From the NCBI RefSeq assembly GCF_036206005.1, contig NZ_CP108143.1, positions 6,787,501 to 6,851,500 of the forward strand: a DNA stretch of 64,000 nucleotides. The letters run 5' to 3'. The translations under genes were made by a program, and so were the position numbers. Positions 25,219 to 33,532 of the stretch are shown here, piece by piece. Position 1 is the first letter of the stretch, and each line of letters starts with the position of its first letter. Source of the stretch: Streptomyces sp. NBC_00178 (GTDB lineage Bacteria; Actinomycetota; Actinomycetes; Streptomycetales; Streptomycetaceae). The notes under the pieces are model-generated. The model saw only the letters and a program-made list of their open reading frames with translations, searched no databases and had not been told where the DNA came from.

Positions 25219-26100
25219 ATGGCACACCTGACCCGTCGCAGCGTCGTCAGCACCGCTCTCGCCACCGCCGCCGCAGGCGTGTTCGTCCCCGCGCAAGCGG
25301 CGGCCGCGGCGCCGGCCCCGCCCCGCGGCCCCCGCCCGCTCGCCCGCGCCCACGCGCACAACGACTACCTGCATCCACGGCCGCTCCACGACGCGCTCGC
25401 GCAGGGATTCACGAGCGTCGAGGCGGACATCTTCCTCGTCGACGGTGAACTGCTCGTCGCCCACGAGGCAGGGAGCCTCGACCCCGCGCGCACCCTCACC
25501 GGCCTCTACCTCGACCCCCTCGCGGCCCGGGTACGCGCCCACCACGGATCCGTCCACGCCGGATACCGCGACCCGCTCCAGCTTCTGATCGACATCAAGA
25601 CCGAGGGCGCCGCCACCTACCTGGCGCTCGACCGCGTCCTTCGGAGCTACCGGCACATCCTCAGCCACTACGCCGCCGGACGTGTCCGGTCGGGAGCCGT
25701 CACCCCCCTCGTCTCCGGCGACCGCGCCGCCCGCGTCCCGATGGAGGCGCAGACCGACCGGTACGCCTTCTACGACGGCAGGCCGGACGATCTCGGCACG
25801 CAGGCTCCCGCCTCCTTCATCCCGCTCATCAGCGGCAACTGGACTCAGAGCTTCACATGGCCCGGGACGGGCCCCTTCCCCGCAGCCGAGAGGGACAGGC
25901 TTCGCACCTTCGTGTCGACGGCCCACGCCGCCGGTCAGCGGGTCCGCTTCTGGGGCACCCCGGACGCCCCGGGACCGGAGCGTGAGGCTGTCTGGACGGA
26001 ACTCGTCGCCGCCGGCGTCGACCACCTCAACAGCGACGATCTGGAAGGGCTCGCGTCCTTCCTCCGCCGGCGAGGGGGCAGCGGCCGCCGGAGCGGCTGA
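25219..26100 (+). CDS. Tat-exported PI-PLC/glycerophosphodiester phosphodiesterase-like protein
   Basis: 293-aa protein with a twin-arginine signal (LTRRSVVS at residues 4-11, then an alanine-rich hydrophobic run ending near residue 35). The mature part has the start of a phosphodiesterase barrel: ARAHAHNDYLHPRPLHDALAQGFTSVEADIFLVDGELLVAHE, with His and Glu/Asp residues in metal-binding positions, and QLLIDIKTEGAATYLAL. It resembles the AIM6-like PI-PLC-type family. Probably secreted and acts on phosphodiester-containing lipids or head groups. ATG 25219 has CAGGAGA directly upstream. Confidence 0.85.
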   Translation: MAHLTRRSVVSTALATAAAGVFVPAQAAAAAPAPPRGPRPLARAHAHNDYLHPRPLHDALAQGFTSVEADIFLVDGELLVAHEAGSLDPARTLTGLYLDPLAARVRAHHGSVHAGYRDPLQLLIDIKTEGAATYLALDRVLRSYRHILSHYAAGRVRSGAVTPLVSGDRAARVPMEAQTDRYAFYDGRPDDLGTQAPASFIPLISGNWTQSFTWPGTGPFPAAERDRLRTFVSTAHAAGQRVRFWGTPDAPGPEREAVWTELVAAGVDHLNSDDLEGLASFLRRRGGSGRRSG

Positions 26101-26235
26101 CGGGCCCGGCCGCCCAGCCCGGTCACCGTGCGTGAACACCCGTTCGGCGGACACGCCGGTCCGCCGAACGGCCCCCGCGCTGCGCCACACTGGCCGCCGA
26201 ATGCCGCAGTCGCGGCGCGGCGGAGGAGGTTGGCC

Positions 26236-26430
26236 ATGGCCATTTCGATCTCACTGGTACTGCTCATGCTGATCCTCGCAGTGATCTTCCTGCGCAACGG
26301 CGGGCTCAAGGTGTCGCACGCGATCGTCTGCGCCCTCCTCGGCTTCTTCCTCGCCGGGACGAGCATGGCTCCCACCATCCACGAGGGGATCAGCGCCACC
26401 GCCGACGTGGTGGGCGGTCTGAGGCCCTGA
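26236..26430 (+). CDS. Small membrane protein, unknown function
   Basis: 64-aa protein with two hydrophobic segments, SISLVLLMLILAVIFLRNG (residues 4-22) and HAIVCALLGFFLAGTSMAP (residues 27-46). The ATG at 26236 has an excellent GGAGGAGG site 7-8 bases upstream, so this is a real gene. The short loop NGGLKVS and the ending ISATADVVGGL recall the short conserved Streptomyces proteins found near mobile-element and conjugation genes, but no plasmid genes lie here. Function unknown. Confidence 0.75.
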   Translation: MAISISLVLLMLILAVIFLRNGGLKVSHAIVCALLGFFLAGTSMAPTIHEGISATADVVGGLRP

Positions 26431-26591
26431 CCACCGCGCCGCCCCGGTGCGGGAGAATGGCGTTCCGATCAGGACGGAGCACCACGCGGGACCGGTTCAG
26501 GGCGATACGGTCGTCCCCAGGGCCCCTGCGCGCGCTTCGTCGACATGGCTTGGACCTGACCGCTCCACGCCACGTACTGGAGAACGCCGCA

Positions 26592-27341
26592 ATGTCATTC
26601 CCGCCCCCCGGACGGCACTCGGGCGCCGCCCACCACGAGTACTGCAACAACGCCCTGTGCTGCCGCTGCCAGCAGCGGCAGTGGACGACGAAGCTCGGCG
26701 ACGAGCGCCTCTGCGGCCCTTGCGCCGCCTGCTGCCGTGACTGCGGCCGGGCGCCCGCCCCGCACGTGGACGGGCTCGACGACGGGCTCTGCGCGGAGTG
26801 CCGCGGCCGGTGCGGCCGGTGCGGGCGTGCCCTGCCCACCGCGGGGCCGTGCACCTGCCGGAAGTGGCGCGAGCGGGCGGCCGGCGACCCGGTCGCGTAC
26901 ATCCTCCAGGCGCTTCCGCAACCGCTGGTCCAGGCGCTCGGCCACCGCCATCCCCGTACCGTCCACGACCTGATCCACCAGGAACTCGCCGGACGGACCC
27001 CCGACCAGCTCCTGGAGCGGCTCGAACGCCGGTGGAACGTCCGCTGGTCGCACGCCCTCCACGAGAAGGACGAGGACGGGCGCCGCCGCTGGGCCCCCCA
27101 GGAGATCGCCGAGGCGCTCGTGGGCCCGAGCCGCTGCACGAACCCGCAGTGCGAGGACGGCTATCTGATCACCACCGATACGCCGTGCGACCGGTGCCTG
27201 CGGCCCACCCACCGCTTCGTCACGTCGGTCGCCGACCGCACGGCCACCTCCGAGCACGCGCGGGCGACCGCCGCCCGGATCAGGCGCGCCCTGGTCGAGG
27301 GCCGTTCCACGAAACCCGGCAAGCGGCGACCGCACGGCTGA
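26592..27341 (+). CDS. Cysteine-rich zinc-ribbon protein, unknown function
   Basis: 249-aa protein with a dense set of CxxC pairs in the first 95 residues (CNNALCCRCQQRQW, CGPCAACCRDCG, CAECRGRCGRCG, CTCRKW) and another set near residues 180-205 (CTNPQCEDGYLITTDTPCDRC), all suggesting several zinc ribbons. Between them is a mainly helical region, PLVQALGHRHPRTVHDLIHQELAG, followed by a tract rich in Arg and Glu. No known catalytic domain. ATG 26592 is placed where Cys-rich sequence starts and gives a family-like N-terminus; ribosome-binding site weak. It resembles conserved actinomycete hypothetical proteins of unknown function, possibly nucleic-acid binding. Confidence 0.7.
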   Translation: MSFPPPGRHSGAAHHEYCNNALCCRCQQRQWTTKLGDERLCGPCAACCRDCGRAPAPHVDGLDDGLCAECRGRCGRCGRALPTAGPCTCRKWRERAAGDPVAYILQALPQPLVQALGHRHPRTVHDLIHQELAGRTPDQLLERLERRWNVRWSHALHEKDEDGRRRWAPQEIAEALVGPSRCTNPQCEDGYLITTDTPCDRCLRPTHRFVTSVADRTATSEHARATAARIRRALVEGRSTKPGKRRPHG

Positions 27342-27353
27342 ACCGGCCGGCGC

Positions 27354-27968
27354 TCAGCTCCTGGCCGCCGCACCGCGGACCAGAGCCGCCGCCACCAGGG
27401 CCGGATCCCGGTCGCCCGCCAGACGCGCCAGTTTCTCCGGGCTGGTGGGCAGCCCGAGCCGTTCGGCACCGCGCAGGGCCTTGGGGTCGAAGTAGGGCGC
27501 GAACTCGGGCCACACCGTCTGCACCTCACGCAGGAAGATGTCGGCGCCCGCGGGACCGATCCCCGGGAAGCGCCTGAGCCCCGCGGACAGGGCATCCCGG
27601 TCGCCGTCTGCCTCCCGGCGCAGGTGCCGGAGGTCTCCGCCGTGGTCGTCGAGCACGAGCACGGCCTCGTCCTCCAGCTGCGTGGCCGTGCGCTCGTCGT
27701 AGCGGCGGTAGCCACCCTCGCCCAGTGCGTCCACGCGCTCCTGCCAGGTGGCTCCGGCCATGCGGCGCGGGGTGCTCAGCCGGTGCGCGAAGAGGGCCCG
27801 AGCAGCGGCCACCGCGATCCCCGCACGGATCCGGGCGCTCAGCAGGTGACTCAGCACGAGCAGCTGATAGAGCGGCTGGGGCTTGTCGCGCAGGCGCACG
27901 CCCGCCTCGTCCGCGTACGTCGTGCCGTGCCGCTCCAGCAGCTCGTCGAGCGGGCGGCGAGAGGTCAC
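27354..27968 (-). CDS. HhH-GPD base-excision-type protein lacking the catalytic lysine
   Basis: 204-aa helical protein with the endonuclease III fold. The helix-hairpin-helix is FPGIGPAGADIFL near residues 139-151; in EndoIII the same place reads GVGRKTA and holds the catalytic Lys, which is Ala here. A downstream Asp in YFDPKALRGAERLGLP may match the conserved acid, and no 4Fe-4S Cys loop is present at the C-terminus. It may therefore be a DNA-binding or monofunctional glycosylase-like protein. The GTG at 27968 overlaps the stop of the upstream DUF6480-like gene by 4 bp. Confidence 0.82.
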   Translation of the reverse strand: MTSRRPLDELLERHGTTYADEAGVRLRDKPQPLYQLLVLSHLLSARIRAGIAVAAARALFAHRLSTPRRMAGATWQERVDALGEGGYRRYDERTATQLEDEAVLVLDDHGGDLRHLRREADGDRDALSAGLRRFPGIGPAGADIFLREVQTVWPEFAPYFDPKALRGAERLGLPTSPEKLARLAGDRDPALVAAALVRGAAARS

Positions 27969-28147
27969 GCGAACCCGAAGATGCGGGCGATGAAGTACCC
28001 GGCGAAGACCGCCGAGCCCAACAGCACGATCGCGGCCCAGAAGACGGGGTGCTCCCAGATGCCGCCGTCCGGGCGCTCCACGTGTGCTTCGCTTATGCAG
28101 CCCTCGGCGGGAGGGGTCTCCCCGGGCGGCGTGAGTGAAATAGCCAT
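27965..28147 (-). CDS. Small DUF6480-like membrane protein
   Basis: 60-aa protein with one C-terminal membrane helix (WAAIVLLGSAVFAGYFIARIF, residues 37-57) behind a short acidic/proline region. Short Streptomyces proteins of this kind are grouped as DUF6480 (label from memory). It is translationally coupled (GTGA) to the HhH-GPD protein. The frame continues upstream to 28441, but the ATG at 28147 marks the point where family-like sequence begins. Confidence 0.65.
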   Translation of the reverse strand: MAISLTPPGETPPAEGCISEAHVERPDGGIWEHPVFWAAIVLLGSAVFAGYFIARIFGFA

Positions 28148-28274
28148 GCATCCACCATCCCCCCGACGGGCCCGGAGCGCGCGGCCGCAGCCGATGGACG
28201 CACGCGTGCGTCCGTACGGAGTCCGGCGGGGCCCATAAGCGCTGGGGAGGCCCGGATCGGGGCACCGTGAAGGA

Positions 28275-29513
28275 ATGCCTGCCGTTTCCCCGCCCGCGCC
28301 CGTCGTCAAACTCGTCAAGCGGACCACCGAGCCGGCCGCGACACAGACGCTGCGGTCGACGGCGGCGGCCGTCATCGCCTTCGCGGTGGCCGAGTGGGTC
28401 CTCCCCGACCCCCATCCCTCGCCGCTCACCGCACCCCTCACCGCCCTGCTCGTGGTCCAGGTGACGCTCTACGCCACGCTCACCACCGGCATCCGGCGTG
28501 TGAACGCCGTCGTCGTCGGGGTGCTGATCGCCAGCGCGTTCAGTTCCCTCGTCGGCCTGAGCTGGTGGAGCCTCGGGCTGACCATCTTCAGCGCCCTGCT
28601 GATCGGACGGGTGGTACGCGTCAACGAGTTCGTCCCCGAGGTGGCGATCAGCGCGATGCTGGTCCTCGGCGTCGCGCAGGTCGCCAACACGGCGTGGGAG
28701 CGGGTGCTGGAGACACTGATCGGCGCAGGCGTCGGTCTCCTCTTCAACCTCCTGTTCGCCCCACCCGTCTGGGTCGAGTCCGCCGGCGCGTCCATCGGAG
28801 GCCTCGGACAGCGGATGGGCAGCATGTTCCGGGCCCTGGGCGACGAGGTGAGCGGCAACCACCCGGTCGGGGAGGCCGCCGCACGCCTGCACGAGGCCCG
28901 CCGCCTGGACCACGACATCGTGGAGGTCGACGCGTCGCTGCGGCAGGCCGAGGACAGCCTGACCCTCAACCCCCGGGTCAGGCAGGGACTGCTCTACCGC
29001 GTCGTGCTGCGCACCGGTCTCGACACGCTGGAGATCTGCGCGGTGGTCCTCCGCGTCCTGACGCGCACCCTGACGGACCTGGCCAAGGCCCGCCAGGACG
29101 AGTCGCTGTTCCCCGAGGACGTCGCGGCCTGCCTCAGGGAACTGTTCACCCACATGTCCGACGCCATCGAGGGCTTCGCCGAACTGATCACCACATCGAT
29201 CGCCGAGAGCGGCGAAGAGGCCGAGGACCGCCTCGCCGACGCACTCGCCCACAGCCGTCGGGCGCGCGACCGGGTGGCGGACCTCCTGCTCGAGGACGTA
29301 CAGGAGCACCCCCGGCAGTGGCAGCTGCACGGCGCGCTGCTCGCCGAGGTGGACCGCATCCTGGACGAACTCGACATCGACAAGCGGACGGAACGCCTGG
29401 CCGAGGAGCTGGACCGCCGCTCCGCGGAGATGCACGAGCACCACCGCCGGCTGCGAGCGCTCTCCCGACGGCTGCGGGGGGCCGCACCCTCACGGATCAG
29501 GGCGGGTGACTGA
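28275..29513 (+). CDS. FUSC/aromatic-acid-exporter-family membrane protein
   Basis: 412-aa membrane protein with five or six N-terminal helices (TLRSTAAAVIAFAVAEWVLP, LTALLVVQVTLYATLTTG, VVVGVLIASAFSSLVGLSWWSLGLTIFSALLIG, VPEVAISAMLVLGVAQ, ETLIGAGVGLLFNLLFAPP), followed from about residue 175 by a long cytoplasmic helical domain rich in Glu/Arg. This is the FUSC (ArAE/YqjA-like) architecture of exporters linked to organic-acid or drug efflux. No TolC-like or membrane-fusion partner is nearby. ATG 28275 is one of two close starts (GTG 28267); ribosome-binding site unclear. Confidence 0.82.
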   Translation: MPAVSPPAPVVKLVKRTTEPAATQTLRSTAAAVIAFAVAEWVLPDPHPSPLTAPLTALLVVQVTLYATLTTGIRRVNAVVVGVLIASAFSSLVGLSWWSLGLTIFSALLIGRVVRVNEFVPEVAISAMLVLGVAQVANTAWERVLETLIGAGVGLLFNLLFAPPVWVESAGASIGGLGQRMGSMFRALGDEVSGNHPVGEAAARLHEARRLDHDIVEVDASLRQAEDSLTLNPRVRQGLLYRVVLRTGLDTLEICAVVLRVLTRTLTDLAKARQDESLFPEDVAACLRELFTHMSDAIEGFAELITTSIAESGEEAEDRLADALAHSRRARDRVADLLLEDVQEHPRQWQLHGALLAEVDRILDELDIDKRTERLAEELDRRSAEMHEHHRRLRALSRRLRGAAPSRIRAGD

Positions 29514-29527
29514 CCGGCGGGCCCCGG

Positions 29528-29761
29528 TCAGTCCGCCGGATCACCCTCCGGCCGGACATCCGCCGGTTTCGTGCGACGCCGGTGGCTCGTGTCGCACCAC
29601 GGGTACATCCGGCTGCGCCGGCACATGCAGACCGCGACGACGAACCGGTCCGAGACCGCGACCGAGCCGTCCGCGCACGTGACCTCGACCGGCCCCTCGA
29701 CCAGCAGGGGCCCGTCGTCCTCCAGGGAGATCCGCCGCGGACGTTCAGGGCTGCTCGGCAC
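29528..29761 (-). CDS. CDGSH-type iron-sulfur protein
   Basis: 77-aa protein containing a mitoNEET-like 2Fe-2S motif: ligands Cys45, Cys47, Cys56 and His60 in VCMCRRSRMYPWCDTSH. The usual DGSH is DTSH here, a minor change. CDGSH proteins bind a redox-active, acid-labile cluster and act in electron or cluster transfer. The GTG at 29761 overlaps the end of the methyltransferase gene by 17 bp, so it is the last gene of a three-gene operon with the methyltransferase and a haem-oxygenase-like diiron protein. Confidence 0.88.
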   Translation of the reverse strand: MPSSPERPRRISLEDDGPLLVEGPVEVTCADGSVAVSDRFVVAVCMCRRSRMYPWCDTSHRRRTKPADVRPEGDPAD

Positions 29762-30428
29762 GGATCACCACCAGTTCCTCGGTCGTGTCGGCGTCGCCCA
29801 TCAGCCCCGTACGCCGCAGCCACCGCAGACGGGACCGCAGGACGGGCCCGAGGGGTACGTGGGCGCGGTCGCTGACGTGGGCCCGCAGTCCCGCGTCCTC
29901 CAGCCGGCGCACCGTGACGGCGCTGTCGCACAGCCCGGAGTGCACCATCAGGAGCCGGCCACCGGGGCGCAGCGCCGCGGGGGCCGTGGCACAGACGCGG
30001 TCGAGGACCGCCCGGCCGTCCAGGCCGGCGTCCCAGGCGCGTGCCGCGCTGTGGCCGGAGGGCGGGCCGACGGGGGACGGCACATAGGGCGGGTTGCAGA
30101 CCACGAGGTCGTAGGACCGGCCCGGCAGCGCCGAGAGCAGGTCGCTGCGCTGCACCGTGATGCGGTGGTGGCGCAGGAGCGCGTTGAGCCTGGCCGTCAT
30201 CACCGACCGCCACGCGATGTCCACGGCCGTCACCCGCGCACCGAGCTGCGCGGCGTGCAGAGCCAGCGCGCCGCTGCCCGTCCCGAGGTCGAGCACTTCG
30301 GCGCCGGGGTGTATCCCCTCCCGGTCGAGTGCCGCGACGAGCAGCCGGGTGTCGTGCTGGGGTGCGTACACCCCCGGAAGTGTCATCAACCGGACAGGAC
30401 GGGTGGCCTCGGCCGTGTCTGCGGACAT
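29745..30428 (-). CDS. HemK2/MTQ2-like protein methyltransferase
   Basis: 227-aa SAM-dependent methyltransferase. Motif I is LDLGTGSGALALHAAQLGARV near residues 47-67 and the diagnostic NPPY (residues 112-115) is the glutamine-amide-binding motif of HemK/PrmC-type protein methyltransferases. The N-terminus begins LMTLPGVYAPQHDT, typical of this actinobacterial subgroup. The true PrmC is normally near prfA, so this is a paralogue whose target may be different. It lies between the diiron protein and CDGSH genes, 54 bp after the former and overlapping the latter. Confidence 0.87.
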   Translation of the reverse strand: MSADTAEATRPVRLMTLPGVYAPQHDTRLLVAALDREGIHPGAEVLDLGTGSGALALHAAQLGARVTAVDIAWRSVMTARLNALLRHHRITVQRSDLLSALPGRSYDLVVCNPPYVPSPVGPPSGHSAARAWDAGLDGRAVLDRVCATAPAALRPGGRLLMVHSGLCDSAVTVRRLEDAGLRAHVSDRAHVPLGPVLRSRLRWLRRTGLMGDADTTEELVVIRAEQP

Positions 30429-30481
30429 CTGTGTCTCCCTTCGCTGCTGCGTGCGGGGTCGGTGCGGAGCGGAACGCCGGG

Positions 30482-31444
30482 TCAGGCCTGCCAGTCGGCC
30501 AGCAGCCGTTCCCCGAGCCGGTCCTCCAGGAACGAGGTTGCGGTGATGCCGAAGGCGATGTCGGGCGCCAGGCCCGGTTCGTCCGCGAGCAGGCCGCCGA
30601 TCACGTCGCGGCGTACCACCTGCTCGTGCACCGCGTCGGCCTCGACGTGCTCGGTGTAGAAGAACTCCGCCGCGGATCCGGCCCCCGTGCGCTTCATCGC
30701 GTGGGCGAGGCGCCGTGACGCGGGGGAGGAGGTGATCTCCACGGCCGCGAAGTGCCCGACGAGCGCCCCGCGCAGCCGTCGGTGCAGGCCGAACAGCGAC
30801 ATCATGTTGACCAGCGCCAGCATGGGCGCGCGGCCTTCGTCGAGGTAGGTGCCGTAAGCGGTGTCCAGATCCAGGTCGTCCATCAGGTCGGCGAACAGCC
30901 GGGCATGGACGCGGTCCGCCCGGCCCGCCCCGAACTCGTCGTACTCGACGGCCGCCATGCCCGCCTTGGCCCGCCCCGAGAGCCGGGGCAGGACCCAGGC
31001 GTGCGGGTCGGCCTCCTTGAGGTGGTAGAGGGACCGCTGGGTCGCGTAGTCCCGGAGGTGGCGCAGCTCGCCCCGGTCCTGGAGGAACCAGGAGACACCG
31101 CTCCCGCGGACCGGTTCCACCAGAAGTCCGTCCAGCAGGTCGTCGAGACCCGTTGCCTCCGTGGCGTCGCGCCGCAGGGCCGTCAGGAAACGGTCCTCCA
31201 GTGCTGCGCGGACCGCGAGCAGCGGCGGATCCCACTCCATCTCGGGGCGCACACCATGGAACCCCCGGTAGTGCAACTCGTAGGAGACGTACAGGGCGAG
31301 CTGGAGGTCGTCGCCGTACGGATCGGCGTCCTGGGCCGAGGCCGCGTCCGGCAGGGGCGAGCCGTCGCGCAGACAGCCGATCACCCCTTGGGAGAGGGGA
31401 CCCCGGGTGCGCGGAAGACAAGGGCCTGTGCGGATACCTGACAT
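30482..31444 (-). CDS. Iron-containing redox enzyme (haem-oxygenase-like diiron oxidase family)
   Basis: 320-aa helical protein related to haem-oxygenase-like diiron oxidases. Candidate iron ligands can be read: Glu56 in YELHYRG, Glu170 and His180 in EYDEFGAGRADRVHARLF, Glu235 in HFAAVEITSS, and His266, Asp270 and His273 in TEHVEADAVHEQ. Members catalyse varied oxidations (N-oxygenation, decarboxylation, C-C cleavage); the substrate here is unknown. The ATG at 31444 is strongly supported by AGGAGGAAA. First gene of an operon with a HemK-like methyltransferase and a CDGSH protein, a conserved-looking triad. Confidence 0.85.
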   Translation of the reverse strand: MSGIRTGPCLPRTRGPLSQGVIGCLRDGSPLPDAASAQDADPYGDDLQLALYVSYELHYRGFHGVRPEMEWDPPLLAVRAALEDRFLTALRRDATEATGLDDLLDGLLVEPVRGSGVSWFLQDRGELRHLRDYATQRSLYHLKEADPHAWVLPRLSGRAKAGMAAVEYDEFGAGRADRVHARLFADLMDDLDLDTAYGTYLDEGRAPMLALVNMMSLFGLHRRLRGALVGHFAAVEITSSPASRRLAHAMKRTGAGSAAEFFYTEHVEADAVHEQVVRRDVIGGLLADEPGLAPDIAFGITATSFLEDRLGERLLADWQA

Positions 31445-31574
31445 GGGTTTCCTCCTGCCCCCTCATGCCCCGGAGTCACACGGACGACCGAGATCGACTG
31501 TACGCCGAACGGCGGTGACCGGCCCGTCCTGACCGTCGCACCGGGCCGCCCCGCGGCTCCCGGGGGAAGGGCTC

Positions 31575-32606
31575 TCAGGCGCTCGCCCCGCCCCGTGTCC
31601 CGCCCCTCGTCCAGTCCAGCAGGCGCTCGGCGGACCAGGTGGTGACGACCCGGTCCGCCGGCACCTCGCACTCCTCGGCGCGCGCACAGCCGTACGGCTG
31701 CCAGTCGAGCTGCCCCGGGGCGTGGGCGTCGGTGTCGATGGAGAAGAGGGCGCCCGAGGCGACCGCCTTCCGGAGGAGCCGGCGCGGGGGATCGAGCCGC
31801 TCCGGGCGGCAGTTGATCTCCACGGCCGTCCCGGACTCCGCACACGCGGCGAACACCCGGTCGGCGTCGAACCCCGACTCGGGACGCTTCTTCCCGCCCA
31901 GGAGCCGTCCCGTGCAGTGACCGAGGATGTCCGCGTGGGGGTTGCGTACGGCCGTGAGCATCCGCTCCGTCATCGTCGCGGCGTCCATCCGCAGCTTGGA
32001 ATGCACCGAGACGACCACCACGTCGAGCCGTTCCAGCACCTCGGGGTCCTGGTCGAGCGAGCCGTCCGCGAGGATGTCGCACTCGATGCCGGTGAGCAGA
32101 CGGAAGGGCGCCCACTGCTCGTTGAGCGCCGCCACGACGGACAACTGCCGCAGGAGCCGCTCGGTCGTCAGCCCGTTGGCCACGGTCAGCCGGGGCGAGT
32201 GGTCGGTGAGCACGGCCCACTCATGGCCCAGATCCCGTGCCGTACGCCCCATCTCCGGGATGGGGCTGCCACCGTCGGACCAGTCCGAGTGCAGGTGGCA
32301 GTCACCCCGGATCGCGGCGAGGAGACTCTCACCGCCGGACACCAGCGGCCCCGACGACTCGACCTCCAGCCGTTCGAGGTAGCGGGGCGTCACCCCGTCC
32401 AGCGCCTCCTTGATCACCTGGGCGGTCTTGGGGCCGATCCCCCGGACGGCCCCCAGCGATCCGTGCGCCGCCCGCTCGGCCACCTCGTCCCCGCCGAGCG
32501 AGGCGACGGCGTCCGAAGCCGTGCGGAAGGCCTTCACCCGGTACGTCGCCGCCTGCGACCGCTCCAGCAGGAACGCGATCCGGCGCAGGGCCGTCCCGGG
32601 ATCCAT
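31575..32606 (-). CDS. PHP-domain phosphoesterase with N-terminal HhH (PolX-like without polymerase core)
   Basis: 343-aa protein. The N-terminal region has a helix-hairpin-helix AVRGIGPKTAQVIKEALDG, and residues about 115-330 form a PHP metallophosphoesterase with DCHLHSDWSDGGSPI (metal-binding H-x-H), VLTDHSPRL, VVSVHSKL and the C-terminal SIDTDAHAPG. It looks like the PHP half of a bacterial PolX without the nucleotidyltransferase palm. PHP domains have 3'-5' exonuclease or phosphoesterase activity. The ATG at 32606 is preceded by GAGG at good distance; a GTG at 32612 overlaps the previous stop (GTGA). Confidence 0.88.
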   Translation of the reverse strand: MDPGTALRRIAFLLERSQAATYRVKAFRTASDAVASLGGDEVAERAAHGSLGAVRGIGPKTAQVIKEALDGVTPRYLERLEVESSGPLVSGGESLLAAIRGDCHLHSDWSDGGSPIPEMGRTARDLGHEWAVLTDHSPRLTVANGLTTERLLRQLSVVAALNEQWAPFRLLTGIECDILADGSLDQDPEVLERLDVVVVSVHSKLRMDAATMTERMLTAVRNPHADILGHCTGRLLGGKKRPESGFDADRVFAACAESGTAVEINCRPERLDPPRRLLRKAVASGALFSIDTDAHAPGQLDWQPYGCARAEECEVPADRVVTTWSAERLLDWTRGGTRGGASA

Positions 32607-32608
32607 GG

Positions 32609-33052
32609 TCACGGCCTCGCGGTGTGGTGGGGGTGCCCGTGCGTGCGCCGGGCCTCCTTCATCCCTGCCTCGTACAGATGGCGCCGGCCTCCCGCGAGTT
32701 CCTCGCGCACCCGCCGCTCGACGTCTGCGAACGGCCGGTAGTAGGTGTCGTCGTACTCCTCGACGACCTGGAAGGTCCAGCGGCCCGGCAGGACGTTGCG
32801 ACCCAGGATCTCCCGCTCCACCAGATCGGCCTGCTCGGTGTGGCCCCCCATTCGGAGCAGTTCCACGACCCGGTCGAGCGTCAGGTCCGCGCCGCCCGTC
32901 AGCTGGTGGAAGTCGTACAACCGGCCTCGGGCACGCTCCACCGTCTCCAGTGCCTCCGACAGCGCTCCCAGCGCCTCGACCGCGGCGTCGTCGACCCCGT
33001 GCGGCCGTACGTGCTCGTCGTCGGGCCCGGTCGGTTCAGGGGTGTCACTCAT
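32609..33052 (-). CDS. Conserved hypothetical protein
   Basis: 147-aa soluble protein: acidic N-terminus, a helical stretch AAVEALGALSEALETVERARGRLYDFHQLTGGADLTLDRVVELLRMGGH and a more conserved-looking WTFQVVEEYDDTYYRPFADVERRVREELAGGRRHLYEAGMK. No recognised domain; the DFHQ/YDFHQLTG and FQVVEEYDD segments would be the regions to search. It is upstream of and coupled to the PHP gene, divergent from the gas-vesicle operon with a 125-bp gap. Confidence 0.65.
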   Translation of the reverse strand: MSDTPEPTGPDDEHVRPHGVDDAAVEALGALSEALETVERARGRLYDFHQLTGGADLTLDRVVELLRMGGHTEQADLVEREILGRNVLPGRWTFQVVEEYDDTYYRPFADVERRVREELAGGRRHLYEAGMKEARRTHGHPHHTARP

Positions 33053-33177
33053 GTCTACGACTCTGCACGCCCCCGCGGGGATGCGACCCGCCGGGACGCC
33101 GAAAGAGTGAGTGCCCTGGCGCGCGTCGCCGCCCGCGCCGAGATGCGGTGCATCCCGATCTGACCAGACTGGATCCC

Positions 33178-33498
33178 ATGGCAGAGACTCGTCGCGCCCG
33201 CTCCGGGAGCCCCGCGAAAAAGACAGCCCCCCGCGCCTCGTCCCGGCGCGGCCCCGAGCATGCCGCCCGTGCGGCCTGCGAAAGCCTGGAACGGCTGATC
33301 TCGCACGCGGCCGAGGGCGTGTCCGCCGTCCGCAGGAACGACGACGGCTGGTGTGTGGTCGTCGACGTGCTCGAAGTACCCCGCATCCCGGACACCACGA
33401 GCTTGCTGGCCTCCTACGAGGTGCAGATCGACGAACGGGGCGAGCTCATGGAGTACAGCAGGGTCCGCCGCTACAGGCGGGGCTCCGCCGACGAGTGA
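33178..33498 (+). CDS. gvpO: Gas vesicle protein GvpO
   Basis: 106-aa protein with basic N-terminus and a GvpO-type core (AACESLERLISHAAEGVSAVRRNDDGWCVVVDVLEVPRIPDTTSLLASYEVQIDERGELMEYSRVRRYRRG). GvpO is needed for gas vesicle formation or regulation in haloarchaea and actinomycetes. The ATG at 33178 has no strong ribosome-binding site. It is first of ten plus-strand genes with tiny gaps, the Streptomyces order O-A-F-G-Y-Z-J-L-S-K. Confidence 0.88.
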   Translation: MAETRRARSGSPAKKTAPRASSRRGPEHAARAACESLERLISHAAEGVSAVRRNDDGWCVVVDVLEVPRIPDTTSLLASYEVQIDERGELMEYSRVRRYRRGSADE

Positions 33499-33532
33499 CC
33501 CGCTCCGCCCCCCTCACCCGGAAGGACGCCAG

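Noticed and set aside
27354..29444. Long minus-strand frame of 696 codons opposite the FUSC exporter
   Set aside because: Only the first part (to 27968) encodes the HhH-GPD protein. The remainder is antisense, and plus-strand helices and codon bias clearly favour the exporter.
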